From contig CATOTH010000001.1 of the NCBI GenBank assembly GCA_951813065.1, positions 310,001 to 374,000 on the forward strand: a DNA stretch of 64,000 nt. Reading direction: 5' to 3'. The DNA comes from an uncultured Bryobacterales bacterium. GTDB lineage: Bacteria; Acidobacteriota; Terriglobia; Bryobacterales; UBA6623. Both the position numbers and the translations under genes were made by a program. A model generated the notes under the pieces. That model searched no databases. It saw nothing but the letters and a program-made list of their open reading frames with translations, and had not been told where the DNA came from. Positions 1 through 8,714 of this stretch are shown in pieces (positions within the stretch are counted from its first letter, which is position 1; the number at the start of each line of letters is the position of its first letter).

Positions 1-919
1 TCTCGAAGCCTTGGCGCGCAACGTATTCGAAATACGTGTGAATCGTATGGTCTTCAGGGACGGCGAACTGCGGGAACGGGTCGCCAACCGGTTCCAGGCT
101 CAGGTTGCACATCTCGGAGATCTCCCAGGTGCGATCCAGAGGCGCCGTGTCACCGTCGAACAACGCAGCCATCTGTTCGCGCGTCTTGAGGTAGAACTCC
201 TGCGTTCCAAATCGCATTCGCTTCGGATCACTGAGCGTTCTCCCGGTTTGCACGCACAGCAGCGCCTCGTGGGCCCCTGCATCTTCCTTGGTCAGGTAGT
301 GGGCATCGTTGGTCGCAACCAAGGGGATCCCGGTCTCCTGGGCCAGGCGGAACTGGAGCGGAATCAGTTTCTTGTCCAAGTCCAGACCGTGATCTTGGAT
401 CTCGAGATAGAAGTTCTCCTTGCCGAAGATATCCAGGTAGTCGTAAGCCAGTCGGCGCCCTTCGTCGTATCCCTTTCTCAGCAGCGCTTCCTGCAGGTCT
501 CCGCGCAAACAAGCAGAAAGACAGATCAATCCTTCCGAATACCGTTCCAAGTGTGATCGGCTGATCCTCGGCTTGTAATAGAAGCCCTCCAGGTAGGCTG
601 TGGAGACGAGGTCAATTAGGTTGCGGTAGCCCTTCTCGTTCTTGCAAAGCAGGACAAGGTGGTGGTAGCGGGTGTTCTGGTCGCGCGACCTGTGGTCGCT
701 GTCAACGACGTAGACTTCACAACCAATGATCGGCTTGACGCCAATCTTCCGGGCGGCTGTGTAAAAGTTCACCGCTCCGAATAGATTCCCGTGGTCGGTG
801 ATCGCGACCGCGGGCCATTCGTGCCGTTCCGCCATCTGCATGTAGCGGGGAATATGGCAGGCACCGTCAAGCAACGAGTAGTCCGTATGGCAGTGCAGAT
901 GAACGAACGGCTTGGACAT
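1..919 (-). CDS. dnaE: DNA polymerase III alpha subunit, N-terminal part (runs off the window)
   Basis: The reverse strand is open from an ATG at 919 to the window edge, about 306 codons with no stop. The protein begins MSKPFVHLHCHTDYSLLDGA, the PHP-domain start of replicative DnaE-type polymerases. Further PHP metal-site segments follow (AITDHGN, then a GCEVYV segment), and later VATNDAHYL and the VQTGRTLSDP region typical of bacterial DnaE. DnaE is the catalytic subunit of chromosomal DNA replication; its PHP domain is a proofreading or pyrophosphatase-like module. The polymerase domain lies outside the window. A possible -10 box (TATACT on the minus strand, 936-941) lies 16 bases before the start, without a convincing -35. 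Confidence 0.95.
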   Translation of the reverse strand, partial: MSKPFVHLHCHTDYSLLDGACHIPRYMQMAERHEWPAVAITDHGNLFGAVNFYTAARKIGVKPIIGCEVYVVDSDHRSRDQNTRYHHLVLLCKNEKGYRNLIDLVSTAYLEGFYYKPRISRSHLERYSEGLICLSACLRGDLQEALLRKGYDEGRRLAYDYLDIFGKENFYLEIQDHGLDLDKKLIPLQFRLAQETGIPLVATNDAHYLTKEDAGAHEALLCVQTGRTLSDPKRMRFGTQEFYLKTREQMAALFDGDTAPLDRTWEISEMCNLSLEPVGDPFPQFAVPEDHTIHTYFEYVARQGFE

Positions 920-1261
920 TAGTGGTCGATTCCCAAGTATAGGGCAGCCCCGGCAGCTATCGGCGGCGGCTTGAAGCGCTCTGCAGAGGGGGACTTTGAT
1001 GGGTCTCGGGGATCGATCGGCACCGTGCTGGGGCGGTCCGTCAGCGGTCGAAGATCGCCGCCAGTCAAGCCCCGTGGCCGGCAGGAGCACAGGGTGGCTC
1101 GCTATCAGCCAGCTACCACCGCACCGAAGATGCCCCCGTGAGCCACGGCGGCCGCCATATGACCCGCAAGCGCCAAGCTGACTGAGTGTTAAACAGCCGT
1201 CTCGCAGCCCGGCTAGCGCCTTGGGCTGCGGTGGTTGGCGGCGGTTCCGAGCATCCGCGCG
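920..1261. other. Intergenic region between dnaE and the cytochrome/copper-oxygenase-like gene
   Basis: These 342 bases hold no gene I can support; short open frames here have no recognisable protein features. The right side contains an 8-bp inverted repeat (1203-1210 with 1223-1230) just past the stop of the leftward gene that begins at 2560. The left side carries the possible dnaE -10 element at 936-941. Confidence 0.5.
1203..1230 (-). terminator. Possible hairpin terminator after the cytochrome/copper-oxygenase-like gene
   Basis: CGCAGCCC and GGGCTGCG form a perfect 8-bp stem with a 12-base loop, about 30 bases past the stop codon at 1262 on the minus strand. No clear T-run follows, so it may only be a 3' stabilising hairpin. 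Confidence 0.3.
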
Positions 1262-2560
1262 TCAGTCGTCGCTCGCTGCGGGGCCCTTCCGCTGCGACAC
1301 GGCCGGCTCGTCAGCGCCGTTAGGCTCGAACGCGACTTCGAAGAACCCAATCATCATTTCTTCCCAGCTCTGGTCGCCCCAGCGAACCTCGGCAGTTGGG
1401 TCTGGATTGTCGGGATTGTTCGGTGAATTGTCGAAGTGGGCCAAGCATTCAATGGCGGTCCCCGCCGGGAGCAACTTGGGCTGCTTGAAGTAGTAGTAGG
1501 TCTGCCAGTCGAAATCAAACTTCGGCACGCTCAGCAGCACCTCGGAATTGCCGTCCGGATACCTCAGTGCGAAACGAAAATCCCCGCCTCGCAAATGCAT
1601 ATGGGGCATCAGGCTGACAAGCTCCACTTCACGGTCGAGCACCCGTCGGGATCGCACCGGGTGCGAGGGGGCGCCGGGGGGTATGACGAACCGGCCGTTT
1701 GCAGCCATCATGGTCAACACACGCTTCTTCGGCGGTTCTTTCCAGAACGTCAAGCCGACGCGGCTCCGGTCGAGGACCTCCTCGCCGTTCGCGGTGTAGT
1801 GCATCTGCAGCACGATGTCAGCGCCGGCGGGCAATAGCTTGCCGTAGTCCGTGCCGGCCCACGAGGTAGGCCTTCTACCCGGCGCGAAGCCAACCAGTAT
1901 TTCGCGGGATCGGTTCCCCGGCTCCCTGCGGTTCGCATTCCTCGTGCCCTTTGGTACGAAGATCTTGCCAGGCACCGCGCCCTCCAGCCAAGCGGACCCC
2001 TTTGGACGCACGTAGGCTAGCACGTGGTGCACGACTTCGCGCTTGTCGGGACGCACCTCCGCAGCCTTGATCCACTTGTCCTCCTTGAAGTCCGTCGGGA
2101 GCACGACGTATTGGTAGTCGATCGTGCCTTCGGCCGGCACACGGTACGCCTCGGGCAATTCGAGAACAAGATCGGGCTCGCCGATGTTCCAGCCATCGAC
2201 GAACGCCAGCGGACTTGGAGCGGCCTCGGGATTCCCGCGCGCGGCACCCGACTCCACCCAATCGACAACCGTCCGCTTCTCGTCGGCAGTCAGCACGTGC
2301 TCGTTGGTCCATTCCCCGTACCGCGAATCGGCGAACCAGGGCGGCATGCGGTTCAGGGCCACAGCTTCTTGAATCGCACGCGCCCAAGGACGTGCCTCCT
2401 CGTATGTCAGGAGTGACATCGGGGCCGCCTCGCCCGGACGGTGGCATTGCTGGCAATGCGCCTGCAGGATCGGCTCCACATCTTCATGGAACGTCGGATT
2501 GCCCACAAGGAGAAGGGGCGCAGCTAGAGTTGCGGAGATCAGGGGGAATGAACGAAACAT
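1262..2560 (-). CDS. Exported cytochrome c / copper type II monooxygenase-like protein
   Basis: The 432-residue protein has an N-terminal hydrophobic segment (signal peptide or anchor, about residues 4-20). A single haem-binding motif CQQCH follows at about 36-40 in a mini cytochrome c domain. The rest resembles the copper type II ascorbate-dependent monooxygenase fold, with histidine signatures VVHHVLAYV, QMHYTANG and PHMHLRGG in the expected order. Such single-haem/PHM-like proteins are common in Acidobacteria and Planctomycetes and are often labelled thiol-disulfide isomerase or cytochrome c; their substrate is unknown. ATG 2560 is preferred over GTG 2566, but neither has a clear ribosome site. 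It is transcribed away from dnaE as a single gene. Confidence 0.7.
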   Translation of the reverse strand: MFRSFPLISATLAAPLLLVGNPTFHEDVEPILQAHCQQCHRPGEAAPMSLLTYEEARPWARAIQEAVALNRMPPWFADSRYGEWTNEHVLTADEKRTVVDWVESGAARGNPEAAPSPLAFVDGWNIGEPDLVLELPEAYRVPAEGTIDYQYVVLPTDFKEDKWIKAAEVRPDKREVVHHVLAYVRPKGSAWLEGAVPGKIFVPKGTRNANRREPGNRSREILVGFAPGRRPTSWAGTDYGKLLPAGADIVLQMHYTANGEEVLDRSRVGLTFWKEPPKKRVLTMMAANGRFVIPPGAPSHPVRSRRVLDREVELVSLMPHMHLRGGDFRFALRYPDGNSEVLLSVPKFDFDWQTYYYFKQPKLLPAGTAIECLAHFDNSPNNPDNPDPTAEVRWGDQSWEEMMIGFFEVAFEPNGADEPAVSQRKGPAASDD

Positions 2561-2799
2561 GGCCACATCGAATGCGGTTATAGCTTAACACCAAATCAGG
2601 CACGAGAGTGGCACGCAAGCGAGCTCCGTGAAGCGCAGCGAGATGCGTCGCGCGGCTACTGCTCCGGCGTTCCAAGAGCCCGGTGCTTCGTGCCCTCCTG
2701 AGAAATCGAACTACATCGTGCTGCCCGGCTGAGTAGCGCTCCTGACGGCAACGAGATGCCGCTCGACAAGCTGGGCGCAGTCCTAGTAACATCGACTCC

Positions 2800-4440
2800 G
2801 TGATGCGAAACATTCGGCACCTCACGCTGCTCGGCTGTGCTTTCACGTTCCTTTACGGATGGGCGAGCGCCTCCGCCAAACCCAACATCGTCATCGTGAT
2901 GGCAGATGACATGGGCTACTCGGATATTGGTTGCTACGGCGGGGAGATCCGCACGTCAAATGTCGACCGCCTCGCCGAGAACGGTCTCCGTTTCACACAG
3001 TTCTACAACGCCGGACGCTGCTGCCCTACGCGCGCATCGCTGCTGACTGGGCTGTACGCGCACCAAACCGGAATCGGTCATATGACCAGCGAGAACGAGA
3101 GGCAGAACTTCGATCTCGGTTATCCGGGCTATCGGGGGTACCTCAATCAAAGCTGCGTGACCATAGCCGAGGCCCTCAAGCCGGCAGGGTACAAGACCCT
3201 GATGACAGGGAAATGGCACATCGGCACGTTTGAAGGAATGTGGCCGGTGGACCGCGGCTTCGACCGATACTACGGCATCATTCGAGGTGCATCCAACTTT
3301 TTCCGCCCCGCGCCGGAAAAGCTCCTCGTTCTTAACCGCGAGAGGATCGTTCCGGGCGAGGACTACTACACCACCGACGCGTTCACATCGGAGGCCATCA
3401 AGTTTGTTCGGGAAGCCGAACGAGACGACAGCCAGCCGTTTTTCCTCTACCTGGCATACACTGCCCCGCATTGGCCGCTACATGCTTGGCCAGAAGACGT
3501 CCAGAAATACCGACGCCGGTACATGATCGGCTGGGACAGGGTTCGCGAGGCCAGACTCGAACGGATGAGAGCTATGGGCCTCATTGACGACGCCTGGGAG
3601 ATGACTGTTCGCGACGCCGTGCCGTGGGGCACGCTGTCCGCCGCCAAGAAGGACGAGATGGATCTCCGAATGGCAATCTATGCCGCGCAGATCGACAGGA
3701 TGGACCAGAACATCGGCAAGTTCGTAGACACGCTGCGGGATCTGGGTGAGTTGGACGACACTCTGTTCTTCTTTCTTGCTGACAACGGCGGCTGCGCCGA
3801 AGGCGGGATGCTCGGACGCGGCCCAATCGAGATACTCATGACCAAGAAGGGCTACAGCCAGTCCTATGGCCAGGCCTGGGCGAACACATCGAACACACCG
3901 TTCCGCAAGTACAAGCATTGGGTCCACGAGGGAGGCATCGCTTCGCCCTTGGTCGTGCATTGGCCAGCAGGCATTTCAGCCCAGGGGGAACTCCGCACCC
4001 AGCCCACCCATTTGATCGACCTAATGGCAACGGCCCTGGATGTCGGCGAGGCGGGATATCCCAAGGAGTTCGGCGGAAACAAGATCCTTCCGCTGGAGGG
4101 CGTCTCGATGATGCCGGCGTTTGAAGGGCGGGCAATTGATCGCGAAGCCTTGTACTGGGAGCATGAGGGCAACCGAGCAGTCCGCCGCGGCAGATGGAAG
4201 CTCGTCGCCGAGAATCGAGGCCCTTGGGAACTCTACGACATGGATGCGGACCGCACGGAGACGAACGACGTGATGGCAATCCACCCAGAAATTGGGCGAG
4301 AAATGATCGAGATGTACACCGTATGGGCAATGGCGCGGGATGTATTGCCAGGACGGCCGAGGCGGAAGCCGGGATACACTCCCCCCGAGCGCCAATACCC
4401 CGAGACCGCAGACTACGAACCGCTGGCGACGACTCCGTAG
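2800..4440 (+). CDS. Exported sulfatase (arylsulfatase family)
   Basis: This 546-residue protein begins with a signal peptide (hydrophobic 8-24, ASASA cleavage region), then the sulfatase core PNIVIVMADDMGYSD with the metal-binding aspartates. The maturation motif C-C-P-T-R at 74-78 places the formylglycine-forming cysteine at C74. TGKWHIG and LADNGG further support the alkaline-phosphatase-like fold. The C-terminus (WKLVAENRGPWELYDMDADRTE) is the usual sulfatase subdomain. It should hydrolyse sulfate esters, probably on sulfated polysaccharides, in the periplasm or outside; the substrate cannot be told. No sulfatase-maturing enzyme is visible in the window. It converges with the downstream symporter gene. 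Confidence 0.9.
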   Translation: MMRNIRHLTLLGCAFTFLYGWASASAKPNIVIVMADDMGYSDIGCYGGEIRTSNVDRLAENGLRFTQFYNAGRCCPTRASLLTGLYAHQTGIGHMTSENERQNFDLGYPGYRGYLNQSCVTIAEALKPAGYKTLMTGKWHIGTFEGMWPVDRGFDRYYGIIRGASNFFRPAPEKLLVLNRERIVPGEDYYTTDAFTSEAIKFVREAERDDSQPFFLYLAYTAPHWPLHAWPEDVQKYRRRYMIGWDRVREARLERMRAMGLIDDAWEMTVRDAVPWGTLSAAKKDEMDLRMAIYAAQIDRMDQNIGKFVDTLRDLGELDDTLFFFLADNGGCAEGGMLGRGPIEILMTKKGYSQSYGQAWANTSNTPFRKYKHWVHEGGIASPLVVHWPAGISAQGELRTQPTHLIDLMATALDVGEAGYPKEFGGNKILPLEGVSMMPAFEGRAIDREALYWEHEGNRAVRRGRWKLVAENRGPWELYDMDADRTETNDVMAIHPEIGREMIEMYTVWAMARDVLPGRPRRKPGYTPPERQYPETADYEPLATTP

Positions 4441-4470
4441 TAGAGCGAACGACTGGCACGGCCAGAACTG

Positions 4471-4490
4471 GCAACCGATTTCGCGGTTGC
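4471..4490. terminator. Possible bidirectional hairpin between convergent genes
   Basis: GCAACCG and CGGTTGC form a 7-bp stem with a 6-base loop, 31 bases after the sulfatase stop and upstream of the convergent symporter stop at 4605. It lacks a T-run, so a role in termination is tentative. The rest of 4441-4604 shows nothing else. Confidence 0.3.
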
Positions 4491-4604
4491 GCCGAACGAT
4501 GGCACGGTGGCGGCTGAAGTCCTTGTCGCCCCTGCGGCGATTGCGGACCGCAGATGCTGTCGCTGGGAGCAAAGAGATTTCGGAATCGATTCCGCGGAAG
4601 CTGG

Positions 4605-6122
4605 TCAATTGCCGAAAGCCGCTTGCAAGCGAGCCGGTGACGGAAGGTGGCGCCTAGTCGCGCGGCTTACCGCCAGATACACCGCCATTGAGAGGCAGAA
4701 CGCCGGAATGACTTCGTGCACTGACTCCATTCCAGCGACCTGGAAGCGCACCAGGAACCGCCACCCGACCGAGACGATCATCCCGACGACCATCGACCAG
4801 AACGCACCGTGACCGGTGCCCCAGCGCAGGTACAGCCCGCCGAATACCGCCGGGAAGAAGCCGGCCGCGAAGACGGCTCCAGCGAAACTTGTCAGTTCCA
4901 CAACACCAGCCGGCGGGAACACCGTCGCGGCGAAAACTACCAAGGTGTACGCCACGATCGCAATCTTTGTCCACCGCACGGTCGAACGCACGCCTAACGG
5001 CCTCCACAACTTCCAAATATCCCCCACCACTGCGGTGCCGACGATCAGCATGACCGATGCAAGGGAGGACATCCCGGCCGCAAACAGGCCCGTCATGCAG
5101 ATCGCGGACACTGTAGGGCTCCCGAACTTGGCGAGCATGAACCCCACGACTTCATCCGTGTTGCGGATCAAGTAGGCCGCCTCCTGGTCATCGGCCATGC
5201 CGTGCACAAGCGCGCCCAAGCCCATCACGCACACCAACGAGACGCCGAGAAAGATCGGCGTCCAGATCATCGCGAAGCGCATGCCCGCGGAACTGTCAAC
5301 CGAGTAGAAACGGATCAAGCATCGCGGCTCGGCGATCTGCTTCATGCCGACCGATAGGCCGATACCGAGAATGTACGTGAACGACACCAGCACGCCGAAT
5401 TTCAACAGGCCGTCGCCAATCGGGTCTCCGGCAGCCGAAATGTGGGACACGTCCGCCAACCGATCGAACAGCGGCCCCACACCCCCCGCGTAAACAAAGG
5501 GGATCGCCGCCATGACGAGCGCGACGGCGAGCATCATGATGCCCTGCACAGCGTCAGTCCAGAGCACGCCAAACATCCCGCCCATCACCGTGTAGACACA
5601 AGTAAGACCTAGGATCGCGAAGACACCCCACATATAGGGCACTTCCATCACTGTCTCCAGCAGGTGTGCGCAACCCTTTGCGATGCCGGCCATGTACCAC
5701 AGAGTCGCGAAGAGGATCGTGACCGCCGATAGCATCCGTGTCGGCTTCGAGAGGGGGCTCTGGTAGCGGAAGTCGAAATAGTCGGGGATTGTGAGCGATT
5801 TCAGGCCGACGGTCTGATTGCGCAACCGTGGCCCCAGCAGGAGCCAAGAAAGCATGCAAAAAACAGTCCAGATTACGCCCACCCACGCCCAGCTCAACCC
5901 CGATGCGAACGCCTGCCCAGCTTGGCCTATGTAAGTGTTTGTGCTGGCGAAGGTCGAAAAGAACGCAAGCGAAACCACCCACCCCGGCACGCTTCGCTTG
6001 GCGACATAGAATTCATCAACGCCACTGGCCGCCCGACGCTGGAAATACCAGCCAATTCCAAAACAAACGGCCAGATAGGCCCCTATCGAAACCAGAATTG
6101 GCCAATGCTGGTACGTCGCCAT
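4605..6122 (-). CDS. Sodium:solute symporter (SSS family)
   Basis: The 505-residue polytopic membrane protein has roughly 13 hydrophobic segments. Family features include the N-terminal GWYFQRR..GVDEFYVAKRSVPGW stretch, LKSLTIPDYFDFRYQS after TM3, and GMFGVLWTDAVQGIMML in the core (the G-x-x-x-W-x-D-x-x-Q pattern of SSS carriers). It should take up an organic solute with sodium; the substrate is not deducible. It starts 8 bases after the stop of a 35-codon gene encoding a single-TM peptide, so the two are probably co-translated. Confidence 0.88.
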   Translation of the reverse strand: MATYQHWPILVSIGAYLAVCFGIGWYFQRRAASGVDEFYVAKRSVPGWVVSLAFFSTFASTNTYIGQAGQAFASGLSWAWVGVIWTVFCMLSWLLLGPRLRNQTVGLKSLTIPDYFDFRYQSPLSKPTRMLSAVTILFATLWYMAGIAKGCAHLLETVMEVPYMWGVFAILGLTCVYTVMGGMFGVLWTDAVQGIMMLAVALVMAAIPFVYAGGVGPLFDRLADVSHISAAGDPIGDGLLKFGVLVSFTYILGIGLSVGMKQIAEPRCLIRFYSVDSSAGMRFAMIWTPIFLGVSLVCVMGLGALVHGMADDQEAAYLIRNTDEVVGFMLAKFGSPTVSAICMTGLFAAGMSSLASVMLIVGTAVVGDIWKLWRPLGVRSTVRWTKIAIVAYTLVVFAATVFPPAGVVELTSFAGAVFAAGFFPAVFGGLYLRWGTGHGAFWSMVVGMIVSVGWRFLVRFQVAGMESVHEVIPAFCLSMAVYLAVSRATRRHLPSPARLQAAFGN

Positions 6123-6130
6123 CGCCGAGG

Positions 6131-6238
6131 CTAGTCGTCGTGGTGGCGCACTTCAACATCAAGCCTGGACACGATCCAAGCGTTCAACAGCACCAAGAAA
6201 ATGATCGCCCCGTAGGCAGATGACGTCAGGAAATCCAT
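6131..6238 (-). CDS. Small (35 aa) single-TM protein upstream of the symporter
   Basis: An ATG at 6236-6238 opens a 35-codon frame: MDFLTSSAYGAIIFLVLLNA, then WIVSRLDVEVRHHDD and stop. It has one hydrophobic helix (about residues 8-23) and a short charged tail. The stop is only 8 bases before the symporter ATG on the same strand, a spacing typical of a coupled pair. Small single-helix accessory peptides are known or annotated beside several SSS transporters, so it may be a subunit or stabiliser. That role is inference from position and hydrophobicity. Confidence 0.6.
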   Translation of the reverse strand: MDFLTSSAYGAIIFLVLLNAWIVSRLDVEVRHHDD

Positions 6239-6359
6239 GAGCGTGCCAGAAATCCACTCCTCCGCGCGAGACTACTCGATTCCTCTGAACGGACTTAGAC
6301 GCGAACAGGCACCTGCGAACAGGGCTGGTTCGGATCACCGAGAGATTCGCATGGAAGTA

Positions 6360-6691
6360 CTAGTTTACGCGCTTGGCAGTGAATGTCGTTGGTCTCAACA
6401 TGGGCTTACTCTGGCCGCCACCCTGGCCGCGAGCGCCGCCGCCCAGTCCGCCGGCCGCACCACCGCGAAGTAGCGAGCGAGTCAATTCCAGCTCGTCGCC
6501 CATGAGCTTGCCCTTGTACTTGAACCTGTTCGTGCGATCGCCCCGGGGGTGGACCGCGAAAACACTTGGATGAACGAATTCGCATCGGCCGAGATCTTGC
6601 CGTCCCCGATTTCCGAGGTTCCCATGAACTCGCTGCGAATCGAGAATGCAGCGAAAGGCGCCGCGCAAGCGATCGTTCGTCTTGAGATCAT
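6360..6691 (-). pseudogene. Decayed duplicate of the exported protein gene at 7432-7953
   Basis: The ATG at 6689-6691 has the same AAGGAGGG ribosome site and nearly the same first codons (MISRRTIACAAPFAAFSI) as the intact gene. After SFIQVFS the frame is lost: about 11 extra bases near 6541-6560 shift it, and the homologous reading continues in another frame (RFKYKGKLMGDELELTRS to FTAKRVN, stop at 6360). About 41 codons following SI(Q)R in the intact copy are missing, and the Gly-rich repeat tract is reduced. It is therefore a pseudogene made by tandem duplication. Confidence 0.8.
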
Positions 6692-7044
6692 TATTCCGGC
6701 CCTCCTTGATCCAGAACATTTGGGCGCATTCGAGGCCAACTGACTATTCGCCAGATCCATTTCTTGGTGTCTCTTCCGGGGATGGTGGGGGCAGGGAGTC
6801 TTGATGTTGCAGATGGCGTGGTCCGATAACCGAGGAGGGGAGCAGGCCCGTGCGCGACAGTCAATTTCCAGTCTTCCAGTTGACAACAAGGAAGCCACCG
6901 GCTTGTAGACGATGGTTGTTTACTCCGCATCCAAGGCAGCCCACGGCCGTAGAGGAAAGGACCGCGTCGGCCAGCTAGGCGTTGCGACCTCCGGGTTGCG
7001 CCAACGGCTGGACATCTTGCTGTACCCGGGTAATTCCCGGAGCG
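6692..7044. other. Spacer inside the decayed duplicate
   Basis: The intact copy has only about 50 bases between its two genes, whereas about 350 bases lie here. Apart from the duplicated ribosome-site region next to 6691, I see no gene, repeat or clear mobile-element end. It is probably inserted or rearranged DNA accompanying decay. Confidence 0.5.
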
Positions 7045-7375
7045 TGGCGACACCCCGCAGGGCGCGCTCGATTTCAGCCGCTCCGACCCGGCCCGCCCGG
7101 AGAATGCGGGGCTCGTCCGAGACCAAGTCCACGATCATCGACGGCTTGGCGTGCCTGGCCCGGCCAGCATCCAGCACGAACGGCAGGGGATCTCCCAGTC
7201 GCTCGACAACCTCGTCGGCAGAACGACCACCGGCCCGACCCGACTGGTTTGCGCCAGTTCCCGTCAAGGGGCAATTGGCGCCGCGCCCCAGCGCGCGCAT
7301 CAACGCGGACCGAGGCGACCGTGCCAGCTCCCGTGGTCACCGCATCCGGAACTCCATCTCGGGCGGCCTCTTGGG
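7045..7375 (-). pseudogene. Truncated, decayed copy of the threonylcarbamoyl-AMP synthase gene (yrdC/sua5)
   Basis: The reverse strand matches the C-terminal half of the intact gene at 8006-8665: RALGRGANCPLTGT, NQSGRAGGRSADEVVERLG, VLDAGRARHAKPS, VDLVSDEPRILRAGRVG and EIERALRGV. The N-terminal half (APTDTLYGL active-site region) is absent. The 5' edge around 7320-7375 has several deletions relative to the intact copy, and the normal stop is replaced by read-through of unrelated sequence. It cannot make a working enzyme. Confidence 0.8.
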
Positions 7376-7431
7376 CTCGACCCGGTCGCCCGACGTGACA
7401 GGCTGGATGACCTGGGTGCTGCGGGAAGATT

Positions 7432-7953
7432 CTACCCGACTCGTTTCGCGGTGAACGTCACACGAGCGCCGATGCCGCCTCCTTGACGAGCTCCCGCGGC
7501 TTGACCGCCACCGCCTTGGCCACGCTGACCACCAGCGCCACCGCCCTGGCCACGCTGACCACCAGCGCCACCGCCCTGGCCACGCTGACCGCCAGCACCA
7601 CCGCCCGCGCCAGCCGGCCGAACCATCGAGCGGGTCAACTCCATTTCGTCGCCCATGAGCTTGCCCTCGTACTGGAACCTGATTTGGCGGTTGCCCCGCG
7701 AGATCACTTGGATGAACGAAACCGTATCACCGGAAATCTTGCCATCCGCGATATCCGACGTTCCCATCGCGTCGTTGCCAACCGTGCCCGTCAGAGCCTC
7801 GCCATCCGCCTTCAGGTCGAACAACACGACCACCGGGCCCTGCCCGCCTGGGACCTCGGCCTCCCACTTGCCATCCACGCCAGCGGCGCGGAGCCTCTGA
7901 ATCGAGAATGCAGCGAAAGGCGCCGCAAATGCGAATGCTCGTCTTGAGATCAT
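7432..7953 (-). CDS. Small exported protein with Gly/Gln/Arg-rich repeats (intact copy)
   Basis: The ATG at 7951-7953 with a strong AAGGAGGG site gives 173 residues. A basic, hydrophobic start (MISRRAFAFAAPFAAFS) suggests export. A beta-rich domain follows with GKWEAEVPG, LFDLKADGEALTGTVGN, ISDGKISGD-like and FQYEGKLMGDEMELTRS segments, a pattern common in Acidobacteria beside secreted enzymes and of unknown function. The tail has three 10-residue repeats (GGQRGQGGGA type), then ARVTFTAKRVG. It follows the yrdC gene on the same strand, and a decayed copy of both lies directly downstream. Confidence 0.65.
   Translation of the reverse strand: MISRRAFAFAAPFAAFSIQRLRAAGVDGKWEAEVPGGQGPVVVLFDLKADGEALTGTVGNDAMGTSDIADGKISGDTVSFIQVISRGNRQIRFQYEGKLMGDEMELTRSMVRPAGAGGGAGGQRGQGGGAGGQRGQGGGAGGQRGQGGGGQAAGARQGGGIGARVTFTAKRVG
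7501..7600 (-). repeat. 30-bp tandem repeats coding GGQRGQGGGA units
   Basis: Blocks 7531-7560 and 7561-7590 are identical 30-mers; 7501-7530 is a near copy and a partial unit follows 7590. The period is ten codons, so copy number can change without breaking the frame. Confidence 0.85.
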
Positions 7954-8005
7954 TGAGTCGGCCCTCCTTGAGCCTGAGCATATAGGCGAACTCGAAACCG
8001 AATGG

Positions 8006-8665
8006 TTATCCCCAAAGCTTGGTGACACCCCGCAGCGCGCGCTCGATTTCGTCCGCTCCGACCCGGCCCGCGCGGAGAATGCGGGGCTCGTCCGAGACCA
8101 AGTCTACGATCGTCGACGGCTGGGCGTGCCTGGCCCGGCCAGCATCCAGCACAAGCGGCACCCGATTGCCCAGTTGTGCGACAACCTCGTCGGCGGAACG
8201 ACCACCTGCCCGACCCGACCGGTTTGCGCTAGTCCCCGTCAGCGGGCAATTGGCGCCGCGCCCCAAGGCGCGCACCAACGCAGAGCGAGGCAGCCGCACT
8301 GCGACCGTACCAGTACCCGCAGTCACCGCATCCGGGACTTCAGCTCGAGCGGGCAGCACGAGCGTTAGCGGGCCCGGCCAGAAGCGCTCAGCCAAGGGTC
8401 CGAATGCCCTCGGCCGGCAGCAGACAATTCGGTCGAGGCGCGCCAGCGAGTCAACCAGCAAGAGGATCGGCTTGGATTCGGGACGCCCCTTGATGCGGAA
8501 CAGATTGCGCACGGCCCGACGGTCGGACGCGTTTGCCAGTAGTCCGTACAAGGTGTCGGTGGGGGCAGCAACGACCTGGCCGTGACGGATCGCTGCGGAT
8601 GCCCGCCACACAGCCTCTTGGGGGACCCGCCCACCACTCACTCGGACTCGCGCGCAAGTGGACAC
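8006..8665 (-). CDS. L-threonylcarbamoyladenylate synthase (YrdC/Sua5 family)
   Basis: The 219-residue single-domain YrdC protein makes threonylcarbamoyl-AMP from threonine, bicarbonate and ATP for the t6A37 modification of ANN-decoding tRNAs. Seen: VVAAPTDTLYGLLANA, the KGRPESKPILLLV lysine/arginine motif, FWPGPLTLVLPA, VAVRLPRSALVRAL, CPLTGTSANRSG and STIVDL near the end, all in family order. The start is GTG at 8665. It is divergent from the SpoU methyltransferase gene. This is the intact copy of a locally duplicated gene. Confidence 0.93.
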   Translation of the reverse strand: MSTCARVRVSGGRVPQEAVWRASAAIRHGQVVAAPTDTLYGLLANASDRRAVRNLFRIKGRPESKPILLLVDSLARLDRIVCCRPRAFGPLAERFWPGPLTLVLPARAEVPDAVTAGTGTVAVRLPRSALVRALGRGANCPLTGTSANRSGRAGGRSADEVVAQLGNRVPLVLDAGRARHAQPSTIVDLVSDEPRILRAGRVGADEIERALRGVTKLWG

Positions 8666-8714
8666 TCGCTAACATACTACGCTGGACTGCGGGTCCGCTC
8701 ACACCGGCATCAAG

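Noticed and set aside
7501..7600. Possible CRISPR-like repeat array
   Set aside because: The repeats are directly adjacent without spacers and encode ten-residue units in frame; it is a coding tandem repeat.
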